Positions 31,715 through 41,054 of a DNA stretch of 64,000 nucleotides are shown here, piece by piece. Both the position numbers and the translations under genes were made by a program. The stretch spans positions 142,186 to 206,185 of the forward strand of contig NZ_FZOI01000008.1 in the NCBI RefSeq assembly GCF_900188385.1, given 5' to 3'. Within the stretch, counting starts at the first letter, position 1. Each line of letters opens with the position of its first letter. This DNA is from Azospirillum sp. RU38E. Its GTDB lineage: Bacteria; Pseudomonadota; Alphaproteobacteria; Azospirillales; Azospirillaceae. The notes beneath the pieces are model-generated. The model made no database searches. It saw only the letters and a program-made list of their open reading frames with translations, and had not been told where the DNA came from.

Positions 31715-32740
31715 TCAACCCGGATTAAACACCAGCCGGGCTTCCGTGCCCCGGCCGCTGCGCATTTCAAACCGGGCGTCGATCTGCTGGGCCAGTAATT
31801 TCACCAGCCGCAGCCCCAGGCTCTGCGTGTGGGCCAGATCGAAGCCGGGCGGCAGGCCGCCGCCATCATCGCTGATAATCAGGCAGAGCCGGTCGCCCTC
31901 CGCCGGCGTCACCACCAGATCAATCCGGCCGCCCTCCCGGTCTTTGAAACCATGTTCCATGGCATTGCTGACCAGTTCGGCCACGATCAGGGCCAGCGGC
32001 ACCATCTTTTCCGACAAAAGCGGCAGCGACGGCGCGCTGACCTGACAATTCACGCCCTCCACCCCGGCGGCGGCCAGCAGATCGTCGGCCAGTTCACGCA
32101 GGAATAGGGGGAGATCGCTCTGGCTGCTGTTGGGATCATGCAGGCGGCGGTGGATGCGGCCGATCAGGGCCAGCCGCCCGGCCGCATCGGCCAGCACCCG
32201 CCGCGCGCCCTCATCCGTGATGTCCGCCCGTTGCAGGGCCAGCAGGGCAGAGACAAGCTGCAGATTGTTGGAAACGCGGTGCTGCAGCTCGGCAAACAGC
32301 ACCTCCCGCTGACGGGCATGGTCCAGGGCCGTCTCCTCCGCCCGCAGCGCCCGTTCCCGTTCGCGCCGCAGCTGGGCTAGGGCCAGCCGGATCAGATGGA
32401 TGATGGCGATATCAATGGACACCACCAGGAAGAAGAAGCCCAAGGCAAAGGCGTTGGGCCCATCCAGGGTGAAGGCCCGGAAGGGCGGCATGAAGAAATA
32501 CCAAGCGGCCAGCCCGGAGAGGAGGGAGGCAGCAATTCCCGGCCACAGGCCCGCCACCAGGGCGGTGAGGATGACCGTGGGGAAATAGGTCAGGAACGGA
32601 TAGCCCGATGGCATGAACGGGTCTGCCCAGTGCCGCAACAGCGTGGCAATCACCACGCTGAAGAGCGCGAAGCCATAGCGGTACAGCGGCGACCGCTGTT
32701 CTTCGTCGATAAGCTTTAAGGCTTTGCTGATCAGGGCCAT
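31715..32740 (-). CDS. Sensor histidine kinase, HisKA_2/HWE type with DUF4118-like membrane domain
   Basis: A 341-residue kinase. Four N-terminal transmembrane helices (about 22-118, YGFALFSVVIATLL, FLTYFPTVILTALVAGLWPGIAASLLSGLAAWYFF) match the KdpD/DUF4118-type sensor region. A short coiled linker leads to the phosphoacceptor helix ELQHRVSNNLQLVSALLALQ (His154), and the ATPase domain follows, with ELVSNAMEHGF and DDGGGLPPG. No partner response regulator is adjacent. The stimulus is unknown. Confidence 0.9.
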   Translation of the reverse strand: MALISKALKLIDEEQRSPLYRYGFALFSVVIATLLRHWADPFMPSGYPFLTYFPTVILTALVAGLWPGIAASLLSGLAAWYFFMPPFRAFTLDGPNAFALGFFFLVVSIDIAIIHLIRLALAQLRRERERALRAEETALDHARQREVLFAELQHRVSNNLQLVSALLALQRADITDEGARRVLADAAGRLALIGRIHRRLHDPNSSQSDLPLFLRELADDLLAAAGVEGVNCQVSAPSLPLLSEKMVPLALIVAELVSNAMEHGFKDREGGRIDLVVTPAEGDRLCLIISDDGGGLPPGFDLAHTQSLGLRLVKLLAQQIDARFEMRSGRGTEARLVFNPG

Positions 32741-32837
32741 GGGGCGGGGCCGGACCTTTTCTCAAATAAAATGGTTAAGCCAGGGGGGTACCTCTTTTTG
32801 TCCATACCAATATGGGGCAGGCGCGGGCTGTGATAAA

Positions 32838-33125
32838 TCACGTCTTGGAGATATAATCGGTTGTATCGGGTTTTTCCCCCATGGCGCGCCGCGTCTCCTC
32901 ATGCACCGCCTGATCATGGCCGGAACGGTTGGAGAAAAAGACCAGGGCCATCAGCCCGCCCCCCACCACCAGGGAACCCAGGCCGCCCAGCACCAGGGCG
33001 ACGATGCCATGCAGGCTGATCGGCTGCCCGTCATCCACCTGCCCCCAGGCCAGCACACCCGTGGCCACGGCCAGCACCAGCAAGGCCAGCAGGCAGGCAA
33101 TCACGATCTTCGCGCCACCGCTCAT
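32838..33125 (-). CDS. Small two-helix membrane protein
   Basis: A 95-residue protein: hydrophobic helices at about 6-28 ([21 protein letters not shown]) and about 40-64 ([24 protein letters not shown]), then a charged cytoplasmic tail ([28 protein letters not shown]). The ATG at 33125 has GGAG nine bases upstream; a TTG three bases earlier is also possible. No function can be assigned. It lies between the sensor kinase and argG and is transcribed away from argG. Confidence 0.75.
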   Translation of the reverse strand: MSGGAKIVIACLLALLVLAVATGVLAWGQVDDGQPISLHGIVALVLGGLGSLVVGGGLMALVFFSNRSGHDQAVHEETRRAMGEKPDTTDYISKT

Positions 33126-33321
33126 CAACCATCACTCCCCAGGTCGTCATTATATCGAATCGAGATCGGCTTCTTGGTATCACGAAGCCGCCGCCTCGCC
33201 AGCCCTTTTGGAAAAGCTGGGTTGCAAGTACCCTGTGGCCAAGGGGCGGAACTGGACAGCGGGCCGGGCTGTCGCTAACGTCCGTGCCCGGTTCAACATA
33301 AAACCGTGGCGGATATTTCCC

Positions 33322-34539
33322 ATGAAGAGCGGCGTGAAGAAAGTCGTGCTCGCCTATTCCGGCGGCCTCGATACCTCGGTGATCCTGAAATGGCTGCAGG
33401 AGACCTACCGTTGCGAGGTGGTCACCTTCACCGCCGATCTCGGCCAGGGGGAGGAGCTGGAGCCCGCCCGCGCCAAGGCCGAGCTGCTGGGCGTGAAGCC
33501 GGAAAACATCTTCATCGACGATCTGCGCGAAGAATTCGTGCGGGATTTCGTGTTCCCGATGTTCCGGGCCAACACGCTGTATGAAGGTACCTATCTGCTG
33601 GGCACCTCGATCGCCCGCCCGCTGATCGCCAAGCGCCAGATTGAAATCGCCAATCAGGTCGGTGCCGATGCCGTGTCCCACGGCGCCACCGGCAAGGGCA
33701 ATGATCAGGTCCGGTTTGAGCTGGGCTATTACGCCCTGAAGCCGGATGTGACGGTGATCGCGCCCTGGCGCGAATGGGATCTGAACAGCCGCACCCAGCT
33801 GCTGGAATTTGCCGAAAAGCACCAGATTCCCATCGCCAAGGACAAGCGCGGCGAGGCGCCTTATTCCACCGACGCCAACCTGCTGCACATTTCCTATGAA
33901 GGCAAGGCGCTGGAAAACCCGTGGGTGGAACCGGACGAGGACATGTTCACCCGCACCGTGGCCCCGGAAAAGGCCCCGGACGAGGCGGAATATGTCGAGA
34001 TCGAATATGTGAAGGGCGATGCCGTCGCCGTGAATGGCGTGAAGCTGTCGCCGGCAGCTCTGCTGACGGAGCTGAACCGTCTGGCCGGCAAGCATGGCAT
34101 CGGCCGCCTGGATCTGGTGGAAAACCGCTTTGTCGGCATGAAGTCCCGTGGCGTGTACGAGACACCGGGCGGCACCCTGCTGTCTATCGCCCATCGCGGC
34201 ATGGAAAGCATCACCCTGGACCGCGAGGCCATGCACCTGAAGGACGAGGTGATGCCGCGCTATGCCAAGCTGATCTATAACGGCTTCTGGTTCAGCCCGG
34301 AGCGCGAGGCCCTGCAGGCCCTGATCGACAAGACCCAAGAACGCGTCAACGGCGTGGTCCGGCTGAAGCTGTTCAAGGGTAGCGCCCGCGTTGTCGGCCG
34401 CCAGAGCCCCAACAGCCTGTACCGGCTGGATTATGTGACGTTTGAGGCGGACAGCGTCTATAACCAGAAGGACGCCGAAGGCTTCATCAAGCTGAACGCG
34501 CTCCGCCTGCGCCTGAACAAGATCGCCAAGGATCTGTGA
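33322..34539 (+). CDS. argG: Argininosuccinate synthase
   Basis: A 405-residue enzyme that joins citrulline and aspartate with ATP in arginine synthesis. The ATP pyrophosphatase loop AYSGGLDTS is at 11-19; [38 protein letters not shown] and [16 protein letters not shown] are further family motifs. The open frame extends upstream, but the ATG at 33322 yields the normal N-terminus [17 protein letters not shown]. No argH is adjacent. A strong terminator follows. Confidence 0.98.
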   Translation: MKSGVKKVVLAYSGGLDTSVILKWLQETYRCEVVTFTADLGQGEELEPARAKAELLGVKPENIFIDDLREEFVRDFVFPMFRANTLYEGTYLLGTSIARPLIAKRQIEIANQVGADAVSHGATGKGNDQVRFELGYYALKPDVTVIAPWREWDLNSRTQLLEFAEKHQIPIAKDKRGEAPYSTDANLLHISYEGKALENPWVEPDEDMFTRTVAPEKAPDEAEYVEIEYVKGDAVAVNGVKLSPAALLTELNRLAGKHGIGRLDLVENRFVGMKSRGVYETPGGTLLSIAHRGMESITLDREAMHLKDEVMPRYAKLIYNGFWFSPEREALQALIDKTQERVNGVVRLKLFKGSARVVGRQSPNSLYRLDYVTFEADSVYNQKDAEGFIKLNALRLRLNKIAKDL

Positions 34540-34588
34540 TCCGTTGGCATACCCCCTGCCGGTTGGCGGGGGGTGTTCAGCCGTCTTG

Positions 34589-34632
34589 AAACCGCCCGCC
34601 TTCCGTCACCGGAGGCGGGCGGTTTTGTTTTT
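34589..34632 (+). terminator. Rho-independent terminator after argG
   Basis: AAACCGCCCGCC and GGCGGGCGGTTTT form a long stem with a T-rich tail (TTTTGTTTTT). A smaller hairpin (CCCCCTGCC..GGCGGGGGG) lies just upstream near 34553-34573. Confidence 0.9.
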
Positions 34633-34668
34633 GGGGGGAGTTCTGTCGGCGCCCCGGCGCGATCCGCC

Positions 34669-36663
34669 CTAATCAGCCTTCAGCGCGGCCAGTCGCCGGG
34701 TTTCGGCCGGGTCGGCTGACAGGGGCAGGGTGAAGCTGGCAATGGTGCCCCGGCCCGGCTCGCTTTCCAGGCGCAGTTCCCCGCCATGGCGCAGGGCCAG
34801 ATCGCGCACCAGGGTCAGGCCCAGGCCGGTGCCGGTTTCGCCCTGGGTGCCGGGGCGGCTGGCCCCTGGCCCGGCGCGCAGCAGCTGTTGCAGCTGCGAT
34901 GGCTCCATGCCAATGCCCTTGTCGGTCACGGCAATTTCCAGCCGGTCCCCCTGCGCGCGGGAGGTGACATGCACCACCCCGCCCGGATGGCTGAATTTCA
35001 CGGCGTTCATCAACAGGTTGCGCAGGATGGCCAGCGCCATGGTGCGGTCGGCCAGCACCCACCGGTCGCCGACCGCATCCAGAACCTGGATATCCTTGGC
35101 CAGGGCGGCGGAGGCGACATCGCGCACCGCATCGCCCACCACGTCACGCACCGGGAAAACCATGGGGGCAAAGGGCGTGCCCGACATCTGCACCCGTGAC
35201 CATTGCAGCAGATTTTCTAGCAGATCGAAGACCTTGCGCGCCATTTCATGCACGGTGCGGGCGAAATCAGCCGTATCTTCCGCCGACATGCGCGGGGCAT
35301 GGTCGGCCAGTTCCTGGGTCATGCCCAGCATACTGTTGAACGGCCCGCGCAGATCGTGGGAGACCAGGGAGAAGAAGCGCGTCTTTTCCCGGTTCAGGAA
35401 ATCCAGCTCATCATGGGCGGCGCGCAGATCGGTCAAGGCGCGCTCTGCGGCGGCGCGGGCATTGCGCTCGGCCTGCACCGCCTGATCGCGCACCTTCAGC
35501 GTCCGCTGCATCAGCCGGCGGACAATGAACAGCATCACCAGCAGCGAAGCGACGAAGCCCAGCACCGAAATCACCACATCCTGCATGGCCACCAGCAGCA
35601 GGCTGAAGGGTGGGGTGACATAGACCATGTGCCAGGGCGCGGATTTCAGCGCCGCACTGACGGTGAAGGGCTGGTTGAAACCATGCAGCGGCCCCCCGCC
35701 GGCCAGCCGTTCCAGGCCCCCCGGCAGCACATCATCCAGCAAGGCGGGTGCCGGGCCGTCCTGGCTGCTGGCGATGATATGGCCATTGCCATCCACCAGC
35801 AGCATGGCGGCATCGGTCCGGACCACCGATCCCAGCTTTTCCCGGATGCCGGCCAGCGGCACATCCAGAGCGAAGCTGCCGAGAAACCGCCCTTCCAGGG
35901 TCAGCGGCAGGGACAGGGTGACCATCCTGTCCGGCTGGTCGGGGGCGGACAGGGTCCAGACCGGGCCGCCCTGCGGGTTCAGCGCCGGGCCGGCATGGCG
36001 AAAGGCCGGGGTGGTGGCCAATTGCAGCAGCAGGTCCGTTTCATCACTGCGCACCCAGGGGTGCAGCCCCACCATGCCGGCGCGGGAGATATAAAGCAGG
36101 CGCCGCACCTCCGGCACCACCTTCTGCGTCACGGCCATCAGCGGCAGCAACTGCACCAACATCGCCGCTTCCTGCCGCCAGGCCCCCGCATCAGCGCGGG
36201 AAATCTCCGGCTGCTGGGCGGCATCATCGGCCGACAGGGCGATCAGATTGCCGATCTGGCTGGTCAGATAGGGCGGGGGCAGCCGATCCAGTGAATAGGG
36301 CAAAGCCGGGTCATTGCCGGGATTGCTGGCCAGAAAGGCGGTCAGCAGGCTGCCTTGCGGCATCTCTGCCGGGGCCGGATATTCGGCGTAGAAAAGTTCG
36401 GCGCGTTGTCGCAAGGCCTCCAGATGGCCTTGCGCGGCCTGCATCTGTACATCAATGGCACTGGCCCGCAGACGGATCTGGTTGGCCAGCACCGATTCCA
36501 GCGCGTGGATGCGGCCATCAATCTGCCACCAGAGCAGCATAGCACCCAGCAGCGCGCCCAAGCCCAAGGCGGCGATCAGCACCCGGTCCAGATGGGCCAG
36601 CCCCTGGGCGGCGGCCCGCCATATATGCCCGGCCTTGCCCGGTTCCGCTCCGTGATCGTCCAT
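34669..36663 (-). CDS. Membrane sensor histidine kinase with periplasmic sensor domain
   Basis: About 664 residues. Two transmembrane helices (about 27-50, VLIAALGLGALLGAMLLWW, and about 350-375, VVISVLGFVASLLVMLFIV) bracket a periplasmic domain of some 300 residues that looks like a double-Cache/PAS fold. A coiled linker follows, then the phosphoacceptor SLVSHDLRGPFNSMLG (His in the HDLRGP motif), and an ATPase domain with NLLMNAVKFS, DKGIGM and GTGLGLTLVRDL. The start is uncertain (36663, 36702 or 36729); 36663 was chosen because the preceding part is basic and low-complexity. No response regulator is adjacent. Confidence 0.88.
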   Translation of the reverse strand: MDDHGAEPGKAGHIWRAAAQGLAHLDRVLIAALGLGALLGAMLLWWQIDGRIHALESVLANQIRLRASAIDVQMQAAQGHLEALRQRAELFYAEYPAPAEMPQGSLLTAFLASNPGNDPALPYSLDRLPPPYLTSQIGNLIALSADDAAQQPEISRADAGAWRQEAAMLVQLLPLMAVTQKVVPEVRRLLYISRAGMVGLHPWVRSDETDLLLQLATTPAFRHAGPALNPQGGPVWTLSAPDQPDRMVTLSLPLTLEGRFLGSFALDVPLAGIREKLGSVVRTDAAMLLVDGNGHIIASSQDGPAPALLDDVLPGGLERLAGGGPLHGFNQPFTVSAALKSAPWHMVYVTPPFSLLLVAMQDVVISVLGFVASLLVMLFIVRRLMQRTLKVRDQAVQAERNARAAAERALTDLRAAHDELDFLNREKTRFFSLVSHDLRGPFNSMLGMTQELADHAPRMSAEDTADFARTVHEMARKVFDLLENLLQWSRVQMSGTPFAPMVFPVRDVVGDAVRDVASAALAKDIQVLDAVGDRWVLADRTMALAILRNLLMNAVKFSHPGGVVHVTSRAQGDRLEIAVTDKGIGMEPSQLQQLLRAGPGASRPGTQGETGTGLGLTLVRDLALRHGGELRLESEPGRGTIASFTLPLSADPAETRRLAALKAD

Positions 36664-36882
36664 TCCGATTCCCGTCGCCTGCCCCTGGCGCCTGCGTGCC
36701 ATCTTGCCGCTGATCTTCTTTACCATCATGGGTTGGGGGCGGCAATCTGGGGGGCTTGCCTTGATTGTGCAGTGCGATCCGTCACCCCCTGCCCTGGATG
36801 CAGGGGGCCCATGCAATCGGCTGTCTGCTGAAATAGACTTGACACGTGGCCTCCATATCTCTATCACCGCGCTCCACGAGAG

Positions 36883-36958
36883 GGGCGCGTAGCTCAGGGG
36901 TTAGAGCACTCGCCTGATAAGCGAGAGGTCGGTGGTTCGATTCCACCCGCGCCCACCA
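36883..36958 (+). tRNA. tRNA-Ile (GAT), copy 1
   Basis: A 76-base cloverleaf: acceptor GGGCGCG pairs with CGCGCCC, discriminator A and encoded CCA. D-arm GCTC..GAGC, anticodon arm CTCGC-CTGATAA-GCGAG with anticodon GAT, and T-arm GGTGG-TTCGATT-CCACC. Identical to the copy at 37045. Not part of an rRNA operon here. Confidence 0.97.
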
Positions 36959-36978
36959 TCCCCTCTCCGGTGCTGCGA

Positions 36979-37004
36979 AAGCCGGCCACCTGCCGGCTTT
37001 TTCC
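36979..37004 (+). terminator. Terminator between the two tRNA-Ile genes
   Basis: AAGCCGGC-CACC-TGCCGGCTT followed by TTTCC. It makes the first tRNA-Ile its own transcript, or limits read-through into the second. Confidence 0.8.
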
Positions 37005-37044
37005 ATTTTCCGCAGCATATTTTCCCCGCTGCATCAGCGGACGG

Positions 37045-37120
37045 GGGCGCGTAGCTCAGGGGTTAGAGCACTCGCCTGATAAGCGAGAGGTCGGTGGTTC
37101 GATTCCACCCGCGCCCACCA
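37045..37120 (+). tRNA. tRNA-Ile (GAT), copy 2
   Basis: Identical in all 76 bases to 36883-36958, including the encoded CCA; the flanks differ beyond about four bases. A tandem duplication separated by 86 bases with a terminator between the copies. Confidence 0.97.
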
Positions 37121-37248
37121 TTCTCCCCGATTTTTCCGGCCCATAGGCCCCTTCAGCGCTTCCCGCTGTGACGGTCGTCAGCGCTTTGCCCCTGCATCTG
37201 TGTCATTCTGACTGGATCATTGATCCAGCCAAGGGGCCCGTGCCGTCC

Positions 37249-38034
37249 ATGTCCAGCCTGCCCGCCATTTTCATTTCCCACGGTTCGCCCATGCTGGCGC
37301 TGGAACAGGACGCCCCGGCCCATCATTTCCTTTGCCGTCTGGCGGCACTGTTCCCCCGGCCGCAGGCCATCCTGGCCATCTCCGCCCATTGGGAGACGTC
37401 GGAACCAGCCCTGTCCCTGGCGGAGCGGCCGGAGACCATTCATGATTTCCGGGGCTTTCCGCCCGCCCTGTTCGCCATGCGCTATCCGGCCCCCGGCGCG
37501 CCAGCCCTGGCGCACCGGGCGGGGGAATTGCTGGCCCAGGCCGGCATCCGCGCCTTTGGCAGCGCCGACCGGGGGCTGGATCATGGTGCCTGGACACCGC
37601 TGACCCTGGCCTTTCCCGCCGCCGATATCCCGGTGACGCAGCTTTCCGTGCAGCCGGATCGGGATGCCGGCTGGCATGCCCGCATCGGCGCCGCCCTGCG
37701 CCCGCTGCGCGATGAGGGCGTGCTGATCCTGGGCTCAGGCAGCTTCACCCATAATCTGATGGAAATGCGCTATCAGGCCCCGGATGCGCCGGTGCCGGAC
37801 TGGGTCAACCAGTTTGCCGATTGGATGCGCGGCGCGCTGCTGGAAGGCCGCCAGGATGCTGCCCTGGACTGGCTGCGCCAGGCACCAGAGGCGCGGCGCA
37901 ATCACCCGACGACAGAACATCTGCTGCCGTTGTTTGTGGCCATGGGGGCGGGCACGCCCGGCATCCCGGCCCGGCTGCTGCACAGCAGTACCGATCGGGT
38001 CATCCTGGCCATGGATGCCTTCGCCTTTGATTGA
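37249..38034 (+). CDS. ygiD: DODA-type extradiol ring-cleavage dioxygenase (YgiD family)
   Basis: A 261-residue class III extradiol (LigB-like) metal-dependent dioxygenase. Likely metal ligands are His11 (FISHGSPM), His47 (ISAHWE) and His112 (LDHGAWTPL); the second half has GSGSFTHNLMEM. YgiD/4,5-DOPA dioxygenase members act on catechol-type substrates; the natural substrate is unknown. The ATG at 37249 was chosen because the part before it lacks homology-like sequence. Stop TGA is immediately followed by a family A repeat (TGATACCAA). Confidence 0.92.
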   Translation: MSSLPAIFISHGSPMLALEQDAPAHHFLCRLAALFPRPQAILAISAHWETSEPALSLAERPETIHDFRGFPPALFAMRYPAPGAPALAHRAGELLAQAGIRAFGSADRGLDHGAWTPLTLAFPAADIPVTQLSVQPDRDAGWHARIGAALRPLRDEGVLILGSGSFTHNLMEMRYQAPDAPVPDWVNQFADWMRGALLEGRQDAALDWLRQAPEARRNHPTTEHLLPLFVAMGAGTPGIPARLLHSSTDRVILAMDAFAFD

Positions 38035-38118
38035 TACCAACCCGCCGGATGCCGCCGCCCGGCGATTGAGGGAACGCAAAATCTCCCTGGATCGGTCACG
38101 ATCAAGGGAGATTGGTAT
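38035..38118 (+). repeat. Family A repeat, copy 7 (internal deletion)
   Basis: Begins TACCAACCCGCC (remnant of hairpin 1), then jumps to GGATGCCGCCGCCCGGCGATTGAGGGAACGC in pieces of the core. It ends in complete hairpin 2, AATCTCCCTGGATCG-GTCA-CGATCAAGGGAGATT, and TTGGTA. So the outer ends TACCAA/TTGGTA form an inverted pair. Its right end supplies the last codons and stop of the bactofilin gene. Confidence 0.85.
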
Positions 38119-38752
38119 TAGGCTGGGCGGGCCGGTCCCCTTCGCTGGTCTCTGACAGCTTGACCGGCACTGGCTCCTTGTCCGCCGCGACAAGGGCAGC
38201 CGCGGCTTCAGTCAGCGACGCCCCGGCAACCTCAGGTTCAGGGGAGGGGATTCCGGCATCGGTCGCTGCCGCCGGCTCAGCAGCGTCGATCCGTGTTTCC
38301 GGTGGTGCCACCGGGGCGGCCAGCATCCGGGGGGCGGCATCGGCACCGCGCCGGCGCACCGCCCCTTCAAAGCTGGCACCGGGGGCGATTTCCAGCATGG
38401 TCTGCACCACATCACCACTGATGGTGGAGCCGTTCAGCAGGAACACTTCCTCTGCATTGATCTCCCCCTGCACCCGGCCATGAATGCGCACGGTGGTGGC
38501 GAAGATATGGCCCTGCACGCTGCCGGTGGCGCCGATGATCAGCCGGGCGCAGCGTACATCCCCCCGGATGCTGCCTTCCACATGCAGTTCCCCGGGTGTG
38601 TCCAGATCGCCGGTGATCACCATGTCGCGGCTGATGATGGAAGGGATGGCTTTGCGTTCAGCGGCCCCCGGACCGCCATTGCTGCCATTGCCAGACGGGC
38701 TGTTGCCGGGGCGGGTGCCGGCCTCAATGCGTTCCTTAACCTTCGCAAACAT
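38102..38752 (-). CDS. Bactofilin (polymer-forming cytoskeletal protein)
   Basis: A 216-residue bactofilin. The beta-helical core (about 38-130) shows the repeating pattern ITGDLDTPGELHVEGSIRGDVR, GSVQGHIFATTVRIHGRVQGEI. The N-terminal tail is short, and the C-terminal tail is long and Ala/Pro-rich (ending QPNTNLP). Members polymerise on the membrane and position cell-wall enzymes. It overlaps by 17 bases the upstream M23 peptidase gene, so the pair is cotranscribed. The last residues (NTNLP-stop) are encoded by the arm of a family A repeat. Confidence 0.92.
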   Translation of the reverse strand: MFAKVKERIEAGTRPGNSPSGNGSNGGPGAAERKAIPSIISRDMVITGDLDTPGELHVEGSIRGDVRCARLIIGATGSVQGHIFATTVRIHGRVQGEINAEEVFLLNGSTISGDVVQTMLEIAPGASFEGAVRRRGADAAPRMLAAPVAPPETRIDAAEPAAATDAGIPSPEPEVAGASLTEAAAALVAADKEPVPVKLSETSEGDRPAQPNTNLP

Positions 38753-40250
38753 GCCGGCTTTTCTCCATGAAGCGTAGGGGATCGACGGGCTTGCCTTCCA
38801 GCAGCACCTCGTAATGCAGATGCGGGCCGGAGCTGCGGCCGCTATTACCCAGCGTGCCGATCTGGCTGCCGGGGTCCAGAATGTCGCCTTGCTTCACCAG
38901 CACTTTGCCCAGATGGGCATAGCGGGTATGGACGGCGAAACCATGATCCACCTCCACCATGCGGCCATAGCCGTCATCGAAGGTGACGGCCACTACCTTG
39001 CCGGCGGCGGGCAGGGTAACGGGGGAGCCCTCGCGGGCCACCAGATCCAGCCCGGTATGGGTGGCCCATTCATTGTTGAAGGGATCGCGCCGGCTGCCGA
39101 AACCGCTGGAAGTGTAGAAATTATCCACCGGCGGGGTCAGGGGCAGGTAATTACCCAGGGAACGTAATTTGGCCTGCCGGTCCAGGCTGGATTCCAGCTG
39201 CTGCAGCGCGGCCACCGCTTCCGGCGGCAGGGCCGCCTCCGGCAACGCAGGCAGACCGACCAGCGGGCCCCCGCTGGCGGCCGGCTGGTCGGTCATAGCG
39301 GACAATACCTTTTCCAGATTGATGCCGGTGCCCTTCAGCTCGCTTTCCAGCATCCCGACCCGCAGCTGGGCGTGGCCGTTCAGACGGGACAGCAAGGCCA
39401 CCTGACCGGCAGCCACGGCCGACATGCGCTGTTCGGCGGCGGCCAGCCGCACACCCATGGCATCGCGCTCCGCCTTGGCGGCCTCTGCTTCGCCATAACG
39501 GCGCAGGGCATCGGCCTGCGCCTCCGCCAGGGCGCGGGACAGGCCGCTGCTGGCCAGTAGCAGGGTGGGCAGATTGCCTTCTTCCTGCGACAGCCCGCCG
39601 ATGGACAGTTCCAGCGCGGCGGCGGCGGCCTGGGCGCGGCGGGTGGCGAATTCCTCGCTGGCCTCTGTGATGGCGGCCAGCGATTGTTCGGCGGCGCTGA
39701 GATGGCTGCCGCCCTCCTCCCCTTTGATGCGCAGGGGGGCCAGTTCGGCGCGCGCCGCCAGCAGCACCTGGCGCAGCGGCTTGGCCCCCGGCTGCTCTGC
39801 TTCCGCCAGGGCATTGAAGGCGGCATCGATGCGGGTGCGGGCCTCCTGCTCTTCCGCCAGGGCGGTGTTCAGGGCGTCGCGGGCATTGTCCAGCTCCTCC
39901 GCCATGCGGGAAAGCTGATCACGGCTTTCGGCCAGCTGGCGGGCCAGGGTATCGGCCCCCTGCTCCACATTGGCGATGTCTTTCCGGCTGTGATCCAGGC
40001 TGACACTGACACCGATCCAGCCGCCCAGGGCGGCGACCATGCCCAGCAGGGCCAGACCGACATAAAGCGCCGGGCGCAGGCGCTGGCGGGGGCCGATGGT
40101 GACGGAACGGACGTGATCATCATCGACAATGATGACCTGTTCGCTGCGTGTGAAGAAACCCAGCAAATCACCCCCCGTCAGCATTTGGCCGGGCCTGTTG
40201 TGCCATGACCGGTAAAGCCATGGCGGCCCTTTTATTCCAGACCCCGTCAT
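38736..40250 (-). CDS. M23-family peptidoglycan endopeptidase with coiled coil and one membrane helix
   Basis: About 504 residues: a cytoplasmic N-terminus, a transmembrane helix (about 62-83, ALYVGLALLGMVAALGGWIGVSV), a long periplasmic coiled coil (about 85-330) and a C-terminal LytM/M23 domain. That domain has intact zinc motifs (HTGLD and HLHYE), so it should be active. This is the topology of LmdC-like enzymes reported with bactofilins. The start at 40250 (MTGSGIKG) is preferred over 40370 and 40184, but no strong Shine-Dalgarno decides it. It overlaps the bactofilin gene by 17 bases. Confidence 0.9.
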   Translation of the reverse strand: MTGSGIKGPPWLYRSWHNRPGQMLTGGDLLGFFTRSEQVIIVDDDHVRSVTIGPRQRLRPALYVGLALLGMVAALGGWIGVSVSLDHSRKDIANVEQGADTLARQLAESRDQLSRMAEELDNARDALNTALAEEQEARTRIDAAFNALAEAEQPGAKPLRQVLLAARAELAPLRIKGEEGGSHLSAAEQSLAAITEASEEFATRRAQAAAAALELSIGGLSQEEGNLPTLLLASSGLSRALAEAQADALRRYGEAEAAKAERDAMGVRLAAAEQRMSAVAAGQVALLSRLNGHAQLRVGMLESELKGTGINLEKVLSAMTDQPAASGGPLVGLPALPEAALPPEAVAALQQLESSLDRQAKLRSLGNYLPLTPPVDNFYTSSGFGSRRDPFNNEWATHTGLDLVAREGSPVTLPAAGKVVAVTFDDGYGRMVEVDHGFAVHTRYAHLGKVLVKQGDILDPGSQIGTLGNSGRSSGPHLHYEVLLEGKPVDPLRFMEKSRHVCEG

Positions 40251-40388
40251 CGCTGAACCTGTTGAGATGAACTCACCGCAATCAGGTTTGGTGGCGGTTC
40301 CGGCCGGGAAATCGACCTTATGGGAACCCTGCCTTTCGGGCAAGCCGTAATGGGGGGTACTATATCCCAAAGATATAGACGGGGGCCA

Positions 40389-41054
40389 TCAATCCAGGGC
40401 CGTGCGCAGGGCGGCGGCCACGGCGAAGGGGGCCAGCGTGGCCGCCCCGGCCAGCAAGCCGCCCAGCAACAGCAGATGCGGCCGGGCGCTATGGCCCATC
40501 AGGGCGGCATCGATGGCGGCGGCGGCGAAGATCAGCGCGGGGATGTATAGCGGCATCACCAGCAGCGGCAGCAGCACCCCCCCGCGCCGCGCCCCCAGCG
40601 TCAGCGCCGCGCCCACGCCGCCGATCAGGCTGAGCAACGGCGTGGTGATGGCAAGCGCCAGCAGCAGAATGGGAAAACCCTCCGCCGGCAGGTTGAGGAA
40701 CAGGGCCAGCAGGGGGGAGGCCAGGATCAGCGGCAGACCTGTCACCAGCCAATGGGCCGCCAGCTTGGCCACCGCCACCGCCTCCAGCCCCGGCGGGGAC
40801 AGTGCCAGCAGTTCCAGGCTGCCATCTTCATGATCAGCCTGGAACAGCCGGTCCAGCGACAGCAGGGAGGCCAGCAGGGCCGCCACCAGAATGACGCCCG
40901 GCGCGATGCGGGCCAGGATGCCCGGCTCCGGCCCGATGCCGAAGGGGAACATCACCACGCACAGCACAAAGAACAGCACGGCCATGGCGGCATCGGCCCC
41001 CTGGCGCAGGGCCAGCCGCAATTCCCGGCGCAGCAGATGCCAGATCGCCTTCAT
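40389..41054 (-). CDS. ccmB: Haem exporter membrane protein CcmB
   Basis: A 221-residue membrane subunit of the CcmABCD complex, which releases holo-CcmE for cytochrome c maturation. The N-terminus WHLLRRELRLALRQGADAAMAVLFFVL is the family signature, followed by six hydrophobic segments. The ATG (ATGA, 41054) overlaps the stop of ccmA by four bases, so the two are translationally coupled. ccmC/D are not present downstream. Confidence 0.95.
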   Translation of the reverse strand: MKAIWHLLRRELRLALRQGADAAMAVLFFVLCVVMFPFGIGPEPGILARIAPGVILVAALLASLLSLDRLFQADHEDGSLELLALSPPGLEAVAVAKLAAHWLVTGLPLILASPLLALFLNLPAEGFPILLLALAITTPLLSLIGGVGAALTLGARRGGVLLPLLVMPLYIPALIFAAAAIDAALMGHSARPHLLLLGGLLAGAATLAPFAVAAALRTALD

